Part shown: piece after piece, positions 1-10,164 of the stretch | Layout of the letters: each line of letters opens with the position of its first letter | How positions within the stretch are numbered: position 1 is the first letter of the stretch | Assembly (NCBI RefSeq): GCF_014636495.1 | Contig: NZ_BMEM01000005.1 | Span: forward strand, 124,001 to 188,000 | From: Ornithinimicrobium tianjinense | GTDB taxonomy: Bacteria > Actinomycetota > Actinomycetes > Actinomycetales > Dermatophilaceae | Length of the DNA: 64,000 nucleotides | Reading direction: 5' to 3' | The notes under the pieces: generated by a model | Databases searched by the model: none | What the model was told of the DNA's origin: nothing | The model's input: the letters and a program-made list of their open reading frames with translations, nothing else | Translations under genes and position numbers: made by a program

Positions 1-779
1 CCTCGGTCATCAACTTCGCCCAGGGCGAGTTCCTGCTCGTCGGCGCCTACATGTTCTACACGGCGTTCGTCGTGCTCGGCCTGCCGCTCGTCGCGGCGGT
101 GCTCGTCGGCGTCGTCGTCGCCACGCTCATCGGTGTGCTCGTCGAGCGTTTCATCCTGCGGCCGATGATCGGCGAGGACCCGATCAGCATCATCATGGTG
201 ACGATCGGCCTGTCGATGCTGCTCAAGGCCCTGGTGCAGATGTTCTACGGCACCAGCCCCAAGAGCCAGCCGGCCATCCTGCCGCGCAGCTCGGTGGAGT
301 TCCTCGGCGCGACCGTGCCGCTCAACCGGCTGCTCGTCATCCTCATCGCCGCGGTGGTGCTGACCGCCTTCACGATCTTCTTCCGCCGCTCCCGGCACGG
401 CATCGCGATGCGCGCCGTCGCCGACGACCAGCAGGCGGCGATGACGATGGGCATCTCGGTGCGCCGCATCTTTGCCCTGGCGTGGGTGCTGGCCGCGGTG
501 AGCGCGCTGATCGCCGGCGTGCTCCTCGCCGACATCAGCGCGGTCGACCAGAACCTCGCCGGCTTCGGCCTCATGGTCTTCCCGGTCGTCATCCTCGGCG
601 GCCTCGACTCGGTCCCCGGCACGATCGTCGGCGGCCTGATCATCGGCCTGCTCACCCAGTTCGTCTCCGGCTACCAGGACCCGGGGCTGGCCACCGTGGT
701 CCCGTACGTCGTGCTGGTGCTCATCCTCCTGGTGCGCCCCTACGGGCTCTTCGGCGAGACGCGGATCGAGAGGGTCTGA
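1..779 (+). CDS. livH: Branched-chain amino acid-type ABC transporter permease, 5' end missing
   Basis: This is an inner-membrane permease of the LivH family, which moves branched-chain amino acids or related acids. The open frame runs in from the left window edge (first full codon at base 3), so the N-terminus is missing. The ATG at base 51 is internal, because the LivH-typical INFAQGE motif lies just before it. The rest is strongly hydrophobic with several membrane segments, and it carries the late GxDSVPGTIVGG stretch typical of LivH. The stop codon is followed 3 bases later by livM. A livG ATPase gene would be expected upstream of the window. Family is certain. Substrate is not, because the operon also contains a CoA ligase. 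Confidence 0.93.
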   Translation, partial: SVINFAQGEFLLVGAYMFYTAFVVLGLPLVAAVLVGVVVATLIGVLVERFILRPMIGEDPISIIMVTIGLSMLLKALVQMFYGTSPKSQPAILPRSSVEFLGATVPLNRLLVILIAAVVLTAFTIFFRRSRHGIAMRAVADDQQAAMTMGISVRRIFALAWVLAAVSALIAGVLLADISAVDQNLAGFGLMVFPVVILGGLDSVPGTIVGGLIIGLLTQFVSGYQDPGLATVVPYVVLVLILLVRPYGLFGETRIERV

Positions 780-782
780 CCG

Positions 783-1847
783 ATGTCCAACGTGACCGCC
801 ACCGGCATCTACCACCGGACCTACGCCTCCGAGCTGCGCCTGCGCAGCACCCGCGCGGAGTACGTCCGCCTCGGCCTGATGGTCGTGCTGCTGCTCGTCC
901 TGCCGTTCGTGCTCGACAACTACTGGCTCTCGATCGTCAACACGATCCTCATCGCGGTGATCGGCGCCGTCGGCCTGAACATCCTCGTGGGCTACACCGG
1001 CCAGATCTCCCTGGGCCAGGGCGGCTTCATGGCCGTCGGTGCCTACAGCTCGGCGATCCTCGCCGAACGGATGGGCATGCCCGTTCCGGTCGCCATCGTC
1101 CTCGCCGTGCTCCTCACCGCCGCGATCGGCACCTTCTTCGGGCTGCCGGGCCTGCGGCTCAAGGGCCTCTACCTGGCGATCGCGACGCTGGCCTCCCAGC
1201 AGATCATCGAGTTCGTCATCCGCCGCTGGGGCTGGCTCACCGAGGACCGGGGCTACATCACCCTGGACCGGCTCTCGATCTTCGGCTGGACGCTGCCGCG
1301 CGAGTCCTTTGAGCAGAGCTGGTACTGGATCCTCATGCTCCTCGCGCTGCTCGCCGTGCTGGCCGCCCGCAACCTCTTCCGCACCGGACTGGGGCGCAGC
1401 TTCATGGCCGTGCGCGACCAGGACATCGCGGCCGAGGCGATCGGCGTCAACCTCACCACCGCCAAGCTCACCGCCTTCGCCGTCTCCAGCGGCTTCGTCG
1501 GCCTCGCCGGGGCGCTCACCGCGCACTACACCGAGACGGTCACCTGGGAGGCGTTCACGCTCAACGTCTCGATCACCTACCTGGCGATGATCATCGTCGG
1601 CGGCCTCGGCAGCATCGCCGGGGCGGTCTACGGGGCGATCTTCATGTCGCTGCTGCCGGTGCTCATCCGCACCGTCGCCGACGTCGTCGGCCCGGCCGCG
1701 CCGTGGCTGTCCAACCAGCTGCCGGCGATCCAGAACGCCGTCTTCGGCCTGGTGATCATCCTCTTCCTCATCATCGAGCCCCGCGGCCTCAACAGGCTGT
1801 GGGAGCGGATGAAGGAGTACGTCCGCTACTGGCCGTTCCGCTACTGA
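783..1847 (+). CDS. livM: Branched-chain amino acid-type ABC transporter permease LivM
   Basis: This is the second permease of the LivHM heterodimer, 354 aa and normal in length. About eight to ten hydrophobic segments are visible. The family-typical GYTGQISLGQGGFMAVGAY stretch sits near residues 68-86 and the GGLGSIAGAVYGA loop near 272-284. It starts 3 bases after the livH stop and reads in the same operon as the binding protein and livF. All its tyrosines use TAC, which makes it a useful contrast for the TAT-containing word found in neighbouring genes. Substrate specificity is set by the binding protein and is unknown. Confidence 0.95.
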   Translation: MSNVTATGIYHRTYASELRLRSTRAEYVRLGLMVVLLLVLPFVLDNYWLSIVNTILIAVIGAVGLNILVGYTGQISLGQGGFMAVGAYSSAILAERMGMPVPVAIVLAVLLTAAIGTFFGLPGLRLKGLYLAIATLASQQIIEFVIRRWGWLTEDRGYITLDRLSIFGWTLPRESFEQSWYWILMLLALLAVLAARNLFRTGLGRSFMAVRDQDIAAEAIGVNLTTAKLTAFAVSSGFVGLAGALTAHYTETVTWEAFTLNVSITYLAMIIVGGLGSIAGAVYGAIFMSLLPVLIRTVADVVGPAAPWLSNQLPAIQNAVFGLVIILFLIIEPRGLNRLWERMKEYVRYWPFRY

Positions 1848-1919
1848 CCCGGCGCACCCCGACCCGACCCTGACAGACCACTCACGCACACGCCATACCC
1901 ACCCTCTGAAGGAGAAATC

Positions 1920-3127
1920 ATGAACGCACGACGCGGTGCACTCATCGCCTCTCTCGCCGCGCTGGCGCTCGGCCTGTCCGCCTGCGGCGGCGGCGACGGT
2001 GGCGACAACGGCAGCGCCGGCAGCGGCGACGGCGGCGAGCCGATCAAGGTCGGCATCATCGCCGACCTGACCGGCGCGACCGGCGACGTCGGCAAGCCCT
2101 ACAACGAGGGCATGCTCGCCTACATCGACTACCGCAACGCCAACGGCGGGGTCGACGGCCGGCAGATCCAGGCGACGTCCAACGACTACGCCTACGAGGT
2201 GCCCAAGGCCGAGCAGCTCTACAAGCAGTACGTCAACGACGGCGTCGTCGCCGTCCAGGGCTGGGGCACCGGCGACACCGAGGCGCTGCACACCAAGGTG
2301 GCGCAGGACGAGCTGCCGTTCATGTCCGGCTCGTTCGCCGAGAGCCTGACCGACCCGGCCGAGGCGCCCTACAACTTCGTCAGCGCCCCGACCTACTCCG
2401 ACCAGATGCGCATCGCGCTCAACTGGATCAACGAGGACTCCGGCGGCGACGCCGAGGTCGCGGTCTTCCACCACGACAGCCCGTTCGGCCTGGCCCCGGT
2501 CGCCGACGGCGAGGCGTGGGTGTCGGAGAAGGGCTACGGGCTGGGTTACCAGGCCTACGCCATGCCGGCCGGCCAGCAGAACTACGTCGGCCTGCTCTCC
2601 CAGGCGCAGAGCCAGGGCGCGAAGTACATCGTCATCCAGAACGTCGCCTCCCCGGCCGCGCAGGTCGCCAAGGACATCAAGGCGCAGGGCCTGGACATGA
2701 AGATCGTCTGCCTCAACTGGTGCGCCAACGAGCTGTTCATCACCACCGCAGGCGCTGACGTGGCCGAGGGTCACATGGGCGTCCAGCCGTTCGCCCCGAT
2801 CGCGGCGGAGAAGCCGGGTCACGAGGAGATGGTGAGCTACCTCGAGGACAAGGGCCAGGACCCGGCCACCAAGGGCACCTCGTGGGTCCAGGGCTGGATG
2901 GTCATGCACGTGATGGCCGAGGGCATGGCCAAGGCCGCCGAGGACGGCGAGGTCGACGGGCCGTCGATCAAGGAGGCGCTGGAGACCATGGGCGGCATCG
3001 ACACCGGCGGCGTCATCGGTGACGGCACCGTCGAGTTCTCCGCCGAGTCCCACCGCGGCTCCACCAGCGCCGGCGTCTACACGATGGAGGGCGGCAAGAT
3101 GGTCGAGGTCGAGGCGGGCGCCACGCC

Positions 3128-3131
<4 letters not shown>
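1920..3131 (+). CDS. ABC transporter substrate-binding lipoprotein, LivK/LivJ family
   Basis: This 403-aa extracytoplasmic solute-binding protein captures the substrate for the LivHM permease. It has an N-terminal lipoprotein signal with lipobox LSAC at about residues 19-22, then a Gly/Asp-rich tether, then a periplasmic-binding-protein type 1 fold (KVGIIADLTGATGDVGKPY, residues about 41 onward). The start has a clear GGAG ribosome binding site. The stop overlaps the livF start by 4 bases (ATGA), so the two are translationally coupled. The family also binds urea, amides and aromatic acids. The linked PaaK-like ligase leaves a carboxylic or aromatic acid substrate possible. Confidence 0.92.
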
Positions 3132-3991
<860 letters not shown>

Positions 3992-4002
3992 AGGGACCCA
4001 CC

Positions 4003-5223
4003 ATGTCGATCGATGCTGCCCTGAAGCGGCGTGAGGACGCGCTCGCGCCCCGGCTCGCGGAGGTGCTGGAGCGGGCCGCCGGGCGCGTGCCCGGCTTCGC
4101 CTCCCGCCTCGCCGAGGCCGGCCTCACCGCGTCGGAGGTATGCCGTGCCGGCGGGCTTGCCGCGCTGCCGGTCCTCGCGAAGGACGACCTCGTCGAGCGG
4201 CAGCGGCAGGACCCGCCGCACGGCGGCCTGCTCGCGCCGGACGCGCTGGTCGCACGGTGGTTCCAGTCGCCGGGGCCGCTCTACGAGCCCCAGCTCGAGG
4301 GCGCCGACTGGCGGTGGGGCCAGGCGCTCGCCGACCTGGGCGTGGGCGCGTCCGACGTGGTGCTCAACTGCTTCGGCTACCACCTGTCGCCGGCTGGCGC
4401 GATGCTCGAGCAGGGCGCCCGGTCCGTGGGTGCCGCGGTCGTCGCCGGGGGCATCGGCAACCAGGACCTCCAGGCGCGCGCGATGGCGGACCTGGGCGTC
4501 ACGGCATACACGGGCCTGCCGAGCTATCTCAAGGCGCTGGTCGAGGCCTACGACGCGGCGGGTCTGGAACCGGAGCGCTGGCGGCTGGAGCGGGCGCTGG
4601 TGACGGCCGAGCCGCTGCCGGACTCGCTGCGCGCGCTGCTCACCCAGCGGGTGCCGCACGTGCGGATGGCGTACGGGACGGGCGAGACCGGTCTGCTGGC
4701 GTGGGAGCCGGCGGGGGAGGACCCCGGCAACGGCCTGGTGCTGGCGGACGGCGTGGACGTGCAGGTGTGCGAGATCGGGACCGGGGTGCCGGTGACCGAC
4801 GGCACCGAGGGCGAGATCGTGGTGACGCTGCTGCGTTCGGACTACCCGCTCGTGCGCTTCGGGACGGGTGACCTGTCGGGCTGGATGCTCGGGCCGGACG
4901 GCTCGCTGCGGCTGCGCGGCGTGCTCGGGCGCGTGGGTGCGGCGGTGAAGGTCAAGGGGATGTTCCTGCACCCGCGCCAGGTCAGCGCGGTGATGGACGG
5001 CGTGCCCGGGGTCGCGGACTACCGGTTCCTCATCGACCGCGTGGACCACAAGGACGAGCTGTCGTGCCTGGTGGTGCCGGACGGGACGGTGCCCGGGGAG
5101 ACCCTGGCGGGAGCTGTGGCCGAGAAGGTGCGTGCCGGGCTGCGGTTCCGGACGGACGTGCAGGTGGTGGAGGCCCTGGGCGAGGCCGACGGCGTGCTGC
5201 TGGACCGGCGCGACTGGAGCTGA
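4003..5223 (+). CDS. Phenylacetate-CoA ligase-like adenylate-forming enzyme
   Basis: This 406-aa protein resembles the PaaK branch of ANL adenylating enzymes, which activate a carboxylic acid with ATP and join it to CoA. Visible features are the central substrate/AMP region with FGYHLSPAG (about residue 121) and YGTGETG (about 222), the RFGTGDLSG segment (about 286) and a C-terminal PaaK-like domain with GRVGAAVKVKGMFLHP (about 309-324). The start is the ATG 11 bases after the livF stop, at the end of the transporter operon. Inference: the transported acid is activated as it enters. The exact substrate is unknown; phenylacetate itself is not proven. Confidence 0.8.
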   Translation: MSIDAALKRREDALAPRLAEVLERAAGRVPGFASRLAEAGLTASEVCRAGGLAALPVLAKDDLVERQRQDPPHGGLLAPDALVARWFQSPGPLYEPQLEGADWRWGQALADLGVGASDVVLNCFGYHLSPAGAMLEQGARSVGAAVVAGGIGNQDLQARAMADLGVTAYTGLPSYLKALVEAYDAAGLEPERWRLERALVTAEPLPDSLRALLTQRVPHVRMAYGTGETGLLAWEPAGEDPGNGLVLADGVDVQVCEIGTGVPVTDGTEGEIVVTLLRSDYPLVRFGTGDLSGWMLGPDGSLRLRGVLGRVGAAVKVKGMFLHPRQVSAVMDGVPGVADYRFLIDRVDHKDELSCLVVPDGTVPGETLAGAVAEKVRAGLRFRTDVQVVEALGEADGVLLDRRDWS

Positions 5224-5271
5224 GCGTCGAGCGTGCCACTCCAGCAGGTCGATACCGAGGGTTGCGGCGCC

Positions 5272-5439
5272 CTACGTATCTGCACCGCCACGTGAAGCAC
5301 GGTCACCGAGGTCCTGCTCGGTCGTAGCTGCCGCGTCGTCCCGAGGACGGTCGGCGTCGGCGATGACCTCCTCCGGGCGTGGCGGGACGGTCTGGTCCTC
5401 CTCGAGGACCTCGAGCTCATGGTCGGGGTGCACACCCAT
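5272..5439 (-). CDS. Small acidic hypothetical protein (55 aa)
   Basis: This short reading frame begins with ATG preceded by a perfect AGGAGG ribosome binding site and lies 20 bases downstream of the DoxX-like gene on the same strand. The product is hydrophilic and acidic (many Glu/Asp, for example ELEVLEEDQ), with no membrane segment or known motif. The strong ribosome binding site and operon position are the reasons to call it. No homologue is recognised. Its last codons and stop resemble one arm of a hairpin at 12288-12311 (20 of 24 bases). Confidence 0.5.
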   Translation of the reverse strand: MGVHPDHELEVLEEDQTVPPRPEEVIADADRPRDDAAATTEQDLGDRASRGGADT

Positions 5440-5459
5440 GTCTGCCTCCTGCGCCGAGT

Positions 5460-5876
5460 TTATCCCTCGGACGCTCGCCGCACCCCGGCCACGCCCAGCG
5501 CGGTCCTGATCATCGGCCACTGCAGCGGCAGCCGGACCACCGTGGCGGCGAAGCTTGCGACATGTGCAGGCCGCCGGGTGCGTAGGGCCCGCTGACCGTA
5601 GGAGACGCACATCTGCACGTTGGCCGGGAACACGCCGACCAGGAGCAGCGCGCTCGGCCGGCCCGCGAGGGCGCGCGTTCGAGGGACGAGGAGGCCTGCG
5701 CCGCAGGCGATCTCGGCCACACCGGAGCCCAGGACGAGCTCCCGCTTGGCGGGCAGGCGGCGCGGCACGATCGGCTCGAAGAGGTCCGGGCGCACCAGGT
5801 GCAAAACCCCTGCGACGACGAAGGCGGACGCGAGCGCCGTCACGCCGGCCGGAGGGCGAGGTGAGGAGGCGGGCAT
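5460..5876 (-). CDS. DoxX-like small membrane protein
   Basis: This 138-aa protein has about four hydrophobic segments and the DoxX-family pattern VVAGVLHLVRPDLFEPIVPRR near the N-terminus, followed by VLGSGVAEIACGAGLL. DoxX-like proteins are membrane proteins of uncertain role; some are linked to thiol/redox homeostasis. It is the first gene of a probable two-gene unit with the 55-aa protein downstream. Function cannot be narrowed further from sequence. Confidence 0.75.
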   Translation of the reverse strand: MPASSPRPPAGVTALASAFVVAGVLHLVRPDLFEPIVPRRLPAKRELVLGSGVAEIACGAGLLVPRTRALAGRPSALLLVGVFPANVQMCVSYGQRALRTRRPAHVASFAATVVRLPLQWPMIRTALGVAGVRRASEG

Positions 5877-5928
5877 ACCCGCATCGAAGCACGATCGGGG
5901 GCGCCCGATCGATGAGCGACGTCAGACC

Positions 5929-6414
5929 TCATCTGGCGAAGGTGAAGCGGCGCCAGACGATCGCCGCGGCGGGGTCGCCGCTCCGGGACGCCTCGGTGCG
6001 CACGACGGCCCACCCCTCCCGCTCGTAGAACCTGGCGGCCTTGGTGTTCCCGGCGAAGTGCTCGACCAGGACGTGGTCGGTCACCTTGCGAAGGGGCGCT
6101 ACGGCGTGCTGCAGCAGGTCCGCTCCTATCGCCCGGCCGCGGAGCTCCGGCGCGAGGTACAGCTTCCAGACGACGTGGTCCTCGCCCAGGACACCGGTCT
6201 CCGCCACTCCCACGATCGCTTGGCCCTCGACCGCGACATGGACGCGGTGGGCCTCGACGGCCGGCTGCATCCGTGCCGGAGTCCACCACTGCAGCTGCGC
6301 CAGCGCAGCGTCCTCGCCCAGGATCGGAGCGTAGTGAGCGGGGACGACGTCGACGGCGAAGCGCTCGATGGCCGCGAGGTCGTCAGCGCGAGCGAGGCGG
6401 ATGGCCACAGGCAT
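5929..6414 (-). CDS. GNAT-family N-acetyltransferase
   Basis: This is a single-domain acetyl-CoA-dependent N-acetyltransferase of about 161 aa. The N-terminal strand IRLARADD, the central VWKLYLAPELRGRAIGADLL (acetyl-CoA-binding beta4/alpha3 with the R-G-x-x-I-G-x-x-L pattern) and the late NTKAARFYEREGW segment are all GNAT hallmarks. The ATG at 6414 is preferred because the protein then begins directly with the first strand. A GTG at 6435 in frame is possible but lacks a ribosome binding site. Substrate unknown. A long spacer separates it from the DoxX-like gene. Confidence 0.82.
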   Translation of the reverse strand: MPVAIRLARADDLAAIERFAVDVVPAHYAPILGEDAALAQLQWWTPARMQPAVEAHRVHVAVEGQAIVGVAETGVLGEDHVVWKLYLAPELRGRAIGADLLQHAVAPLRKVTDHVLVEHFAGNTKAARFYEREGWAVVRTEASRSGDPAAAIVWRRFTFAR

Positions 6415-6460
6415 ACCCCCAAGGTATGGCGTCACCCGTCGGCAGCGGAGGGGGGGCTCT

Positions 6461-6817
6461 CTAGGAGCCGACGAAGCCCCCGCTGTGGATCGGACGCACC
6501 TCGAGGCCGCCGCCCTGCCGGACCACGGAGTTGGTGGCCGCCGTGGCGAGGGCGGTGTCCAGGTCCGGCGCCTCGAGGACGTAGAACCCGACGAGAGCGT
6601 CCGGGGTGTCGTAGAAGGGTCCCTCGGAGACGCCGTCGGCGCGGACCGACCTGGCCATGCTGCGAGGAGTGAACGCCCAGGCCGCTGTCATCACGGCGTC
6701 CGTGATCAGGGCTTCCGCGTGCTCGTCGCACTCAGCGATCGCCTCCGAGGTGTCCGCGGTCTCTCCGGGCGTGTGTGCGGACTCGGCACTGTAGATCAGG
6801 ACGGCGTACTGGGGCAC
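6461..6817 (-). CDS. YCII-related (DGPF-type) domain protein
   Basis: This 118-aa protein has the YCII-related fold: N-terminal MPQYAVLIYS, the central DGVSEGPFYDTPDALVGFYVLEAPDLDTAL (matching the DGP-F/E-x-K-E pattern of the family) and a C-terminal VVRQGGGLEVRPI strand. Such proteins are often encoded beside ECF sigma factors of the ECF41-like groups, but none is present here. The role is unknown. The start ATG has a GGAG-like sequence upstream. Confidence 0.8.
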   Translation of the reverse strand: MPQYAVLIYSAESAHTPGETADTSEAIAECDEHAEALITDAVMTAAWAFTPRSMARSVRADGVSEGPFYDTPDALVGFYVLEAPDLDTALATAATNSVVRQGGGLEVRPIHSGGFVGS

Positions 6818-6947
6818 CAGGGCTCCTCCGGGTGTTGGTGGCGAGCCACCATCATCGTGGACGTGGCGGCTGCGCGCTGTGGCCCATGGCGGTGTGTTGC
6901 CGCTACGCGTTGTACATGACCATCACCGCATGCGGCAGGATGACCGC

Positions 6948-7358
6948 GTGACTGAGGCGAGGCCGATGCCGTCCGGTGCTGAGGGTCAGCGGCGCTCCCT
7001 GGAACATCGTGCTCTGGCCATCGGTCTGGGAGGGCTCGCCGCGTTTCAGGTTGCGCTGGCCGCCGGGACGCCTTGGGGTCGCGCCAGTTACGGGGGCGCT
7101 CACCCCGGCGTGCTGCCCGCCCGGCTCAGGCTCGCGAGCGCAGGGGCCGCGGTTATCTACGCCGGGCTCAGTGCGGCGGTCTTGAGCCGTCGCCTTCCGG
7201 TCCCCATGCGCCGCCACGTGCTGACCGGCGTCACCACGCTGATGGGCGTCGGCGTCGTCATGAACGGCATCTCGCCGTCCTGGCCGGAGCGGGCCATCTG
7301 GACACCCACTTCTGCGGTGCTGACGGCGCTGGCCTGGCGAGCTCGCAAGGTCCCGTGA
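6948..7358 (+). CDS. Hypothetical four-helix membrane protein
   Basis: This 136-aa product has about four hydrophobic segments (around LAIGLGGLAAFQVALAAG, AGAAVIYAGLSAAVL, LTGVTTLMGVGVVMNG and SAVLTALAW) separated by short basic loops. The GTG at 6948 is chosen because AGGA lies 8-11 bases upstream. A longer reading from 6879 would add a His-rich stretch unlike a membrane protein start. No family is recognised with confidence. It converges on the TauE-like gene, with a hairpin between them. Confidence 0.55.
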   Translation: MTEARPMPSGAEGQRRSLEHRALAIGLGGLAAFQVALAAGTPWGRASYGGAHPGVLPARLRLASAGAAVIYAGLSAAVLSRRLPVPMRRHVLTGVTTLMGVGVVMNGISPSWPERAIWTPTSAVLTALAWRARKVP

Positions 7359-7441
7359 AGACGGTCGCCGACCGTGCGGCAGCAGCGCGCTCGGGGTACC
7401 TGCCAGGCGGTTGGTGGCACGCGCTAGGGACGTGGGGAGGG

Positions 7442-7491
7442 CCTCCGAGCGGGCTGTGACTGTTCAAGAGTCACGGCCCAGAGCTCGGAGG
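7442..7491. terminator. Hairpin between convergent genes
   Basis: CCTCCGAGC at 7442 pairs with GCTCGGAGG ending at 7491, with inner GGGC/GCCC and GTGACT/AGTCAC pairs around a short loop. It lies in the 223-base gap between two convergent genes, so a bidirectional terminator is the simplest reading. There is no clear T-tract. Confidence 0.5.
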
Positions 7492-7581
7492 TCCTCATGC
7501 CCCACCCTCACACCCGTCTGGCCATGGGTGGCCGTCTGTGCCTGCGACTGGCCGGGACGCAGGGCGATGTTCGGGGCCCGG

Positions 7582-8505
7582 TCACGCTGGGGTCTTGGCG
7601 TCGTCCTCTTCCGGCGCATCGATCGGTGCGACGGCAGGGCTGCTGTTGCGGACATGGTCGTTCACGACGTAGGCCAGGGCGAGGACCCACACGGCGAGGA
7701 CGGTGATGTAGACGAGGATGCGCGTGGTGTCAGGGGCGTCGATGAGGTCGCTGCGCAGCAGGGTGCGGGAGTTGGTGAGCAGAATGATGCCGCCGACGCT
7801 GACCCCGAGGATTCGGGTGGGCACGACGCGGACGAGGTATGCGGCCAATGGCGCGGCCACGACCCCGCCGGCGAGCAGGGCCAGGACCCACGTGAGGTTG
7901 ACGCCCTGGCTGCTCAGCGCCAGGAGGAACCCAAGGCTGGCCGAGAGCGCGACGAGGAACTCGGAGGCGTCGATGGAGCCAACGACCTTGCGCGGCTCCA
8001 TACGGCCGCTGGCCAGCAGCGCCGGGGTGCCGACAGGTCCCCACCCGCCGCCGCCGGTGGCGTCGAGGAACCCGGCGAACAGGCCCAGGGGAGAGAGGAA
8101 ACGGCGCCGCAGCGGTTGCCCGAGCCGGTCGGCGCGCGGGGCGGAGGTCGCGAACCGGACCAGGATGTAGACGCCGAGAGCGAGCAGGATGCCGCTGGTC
8201 AGAGGTCGGGCGACCTCGGTGTCGAGGCTGCTGAGGACGGTGGCGCCGGCGAAGGCGCCGACTGCGCCCGGCACGCCGATGCGCAGGACGACCTTCCAGT
8301 CCACGTTGCCGAAACGCCAGTGGGAGAGGCCAGAGGCGAGGGTCGTGCCGATCTCGGCCAGATGCACCGTGGCGGACGCGGCGGCCGGGTTGGTGCCCAG
8401 CGCGAGCAGCAGGGTGGTTGTCGTGACCCCGTAGGCCATGCCGAGGCCGCCGTCGACGAGCTGGGCGGCGAGGCCGACGAGGGCGAGGAGGATCAGTTGG
8501 GTCAT
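7582..8505 (-). CDS. TauE/SafE-family (sulfite exporter-like) membrane protein
   Basis: This 307-aa membrane protein has the two-repeat TauE/SafE pattern. Its N-terminal half holds GLAAQLVDGGLGMAYGV and AEIGTTLASGLSHWRFGNVDWK, and its second half GGGGWGPVGTPALLASG with EPRKVVGSIDASEFLVAL. Proteins of this family export sulfite, sulfoacetate or other anions, or act as uncharacterised permeases. It is divergent from chrA across a 112-base region holding a short palindrome, so shared control of two oxyanion transporters is plausible. The specific substrate is not known. Confidence 0.85.
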   Translation of the reverse strand: MTQLILLALVGLAAQLVDGGLGMAYGVTTTTLLLALGTNPAAASATVHLAEIGTTLASGLSHWRFGNVDWKVVLRIGVPGAVGAFAGATVLSSLDTEVARPLTSGILLALGVYILVRFATSAPRADRLGQPLRRRFLSPLGLFAGFLDATGGGGWGPVGTPALLASGRMEPRKVVGSIDASEFLVALSASLGFLLALSSQGVNLTWVLALLAGGVVAAPLAAYLVRVVPTRILGVSVGGIILLTNSRTLLRSDLIDAPDTTRILVYITVLAVWVLALAYVVNDHVRNSSPAVAPIDAPEEDDAKTPA

Positions 8506-8559
8506 GGGTGCCTTCTTGGTTCGTGGGGGTGGTTTTCCACCCGGGCTGGGTATATCCTG

Positions 8560-8600
8560 CCTATCGCATAGGGATTAGTCAACCTATGGAAACGTATAAC
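8560..8600. promoter_or_regulatory. Divergent promoter region with CCTAT-CGC-ATAGG palindrome
   Basis: A perfect 5-bp inverted repeat CCTATCGCATAGG (8560-8572) is followed by another CCTAT half (8584). On the minus strand TTGACT (8582-8577) could be a -35 for the TauE-like gene, which would place the palindrome in its spacer. On the plus strand TATAAC near 8595 could be a -10 for chrA. Operator function is inferred. Confidence 0.35.
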
Positions 8601-8617
8601 TGAGGATTGGGCGTGTC

Positions 8618-10045
8618 GTGCATCACAACGAACCTGATGGGCACCGCCCACCCCTGGGTGTAGGCGCTGCTGGCGAAGCTGCACCACGAGGCGCCGACGT
8701 GGTGCCGTTCAGGGAGGCCGTGCGCGCCTGGTTCCTGATCTCGCTGCAGACCTTCGGCGGGCCGGCGGGGCAGATCGCGGTGATGCAGCGCGAGCTGGTG
8801 GAGCAGCGCCGGTGGATCGGGCAGCAGCGCTTCCTGCACGCCCTGTCCTACTGCACGCTGCTCCCTGGTCCGGAGGCCCAGCAGCTCGCCATCTACGTAG
8901 GGTGGCTTCTCAACGGGGTGCGGGGCGGACTCGCGGCTGGCACGCTCTTCGTGCTGCCCGGCGTCATCGCCCTTCTTGGCCTGAGCTTCCTCTACGTCGG
9001 GCTCGGCGAGACCACCGTGGTCTCGGCCGTCTTCACCGGTCTGGGTGCCGCGGTCCTGGCCGTGGTGGCGCAGGCCGTGCACCGGGTCGGGGCCAAGGCC
9101 CTTCACAGTCCGGCGCTCGTCGCGCTCGCCGTCGCCGCCTTCCTCGCCCTGACGGTCCTGCGCGTGCCGTTTCCTGCCGTGGTCGCCGCCGCAGCGCTGA
9201 TCGGCTGGGTTCTGGGTCGGTGGTCACCCCGTGCGGTCCACGCCCCACCCCGCGCGAGCGACCCGGTCCGCGGCCCGGCGCCGCTGGTGTCCGACGACGC
9301 GATGCACCAGGCGACGCCGTCGTGGACCCACGCATTCTGGGTGCTGGTGCTCGGTGCGGTGGCCTGGGGGGTGCCGGTCGGTGCTGTCATCCTGCTCACC
9401 GGTGGCCGGAGCGTCTTCACCGAGCAGGCCCTGTTCTTCTCCGGCGCGGCCCTGGTGACCTTCGGCGGTGCCTACGCCGTCCTGGCCTACGTGGCGCAAC
9501 AGGCGGTCGAGGTGCACGCCTGGCTCACGCCCGGGGAGATGGTCCGTGGGCTCGCTCTGGCCGAGTCCACCCCGGGTCCGCTCATCATGGTCGTGCAGTT
9601 TGTCGCCTTCGTCGGTGCCTACCGGGACCCCGGGACGCTGGACCCGTGGGTCGCGGCGGTGCTCGCATCGCTCCTGACGACCTGGGTGACGTTCGTGCCC
9701 TGCTTCGTCTTCATCTTCCTCGGCGCGCCCCATGTGGAGGGCCTGCGGAGCAACCGGGCCCTGACGGCAGCACTAACCGGCATCACTGCCGCTGTCGTGG
9801 GCGTCATCGCCCACCTCGCCCTGTTCCTCGCCCTGCACACCATCTTCGCCGCCACCGTGGACGTCCGGTCCGGCCCCGTCTCCCTCGAGATCCCGGTGTG
9901 GGAGTCGGTGCGTTGGATACCCCTGACCATCACGCTGCTGGCTGGGTTCCTCCTGCTGCGCCTCCGGTGGTCCGTCCTGCGCACGCTCGCCCTGTGCGCC
10001 ACCCTCGGGCTCATCTCCGGACTCACAGGTATGCCGATGCGCTGA
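8618..10045 (+). CDS. chrA: Chromate transporter ChrA (two-domain)
   Basis: This 475-aa protein is a long-chain CHR-family transporter, usually effluxing chromate. Both CHR halves are visible. The first has FLISLQTFGGPAGQIAVMQ, LSYCTLLPGPEAQQLAIYVGW and GTLFVLPGVIALL. The second has GAALVTFGGAYAVLAYV, ESTPGPLIMVVQFVAFVG and late helices. A central hydrophilic linker (about residues 205-240) separates them. The start is GTG with GAGGA a little far upstream. The neighbour across the divergent promoter is a TauE-like exporter. A ChrB-type regulator is not present nearby. Confidence 0.9.
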   Translation: MHHNEPDGHRPPLGVGAAGEAAPRGADVVPFREAVRAWFLISLQTFGGPAGQIAVMQRELVEQRRWIGQQRFLHALSYCTLLPGPEAQQLAIYVGWLLNGVRGGLAAGTLFVLPGVIALLGLSFLYVGLGETTVVSAVFTGLGAAVLAVVAQAVHRVGAKALHSPALVALAVAAFLALTVLRVPFPAVVAAAALIGWVLGRWSPRAVHAPPRASDPVRGPAPLVSDDAMHQATPSWTHAFWVLVLGAVAWGVPVGAVILLTGGRSVFTEQALFFSGAALVTFGGAYAVLAYVAQQAVEVHAWLTPGEMVRGLALAESTPGPLIMVVQFVAFVGAYRDPGTLDPWVAAVLASLLTTWVTFVPCFVFIFLGAPHVEGLRSNRALTAALTGITAAVVGVIAHLALFLALHTIFAATVDVRSGPVSLEIPVWESVRWIPLTITLLAGFLLLRLRWSVLRTLALCATLGLISGLTGMPMR

Positions 10046-10164
10046 GGAGAAGCGTCACTGCCGCACCTTGTCCCTCGTGCACGCACGCCCCGTGTATCCA
10101 ACCAGACCTGTCCGCCTCCTCCCTCTCGTCAGGCATCACGCCAGCACACACTCGGAGGGACAGG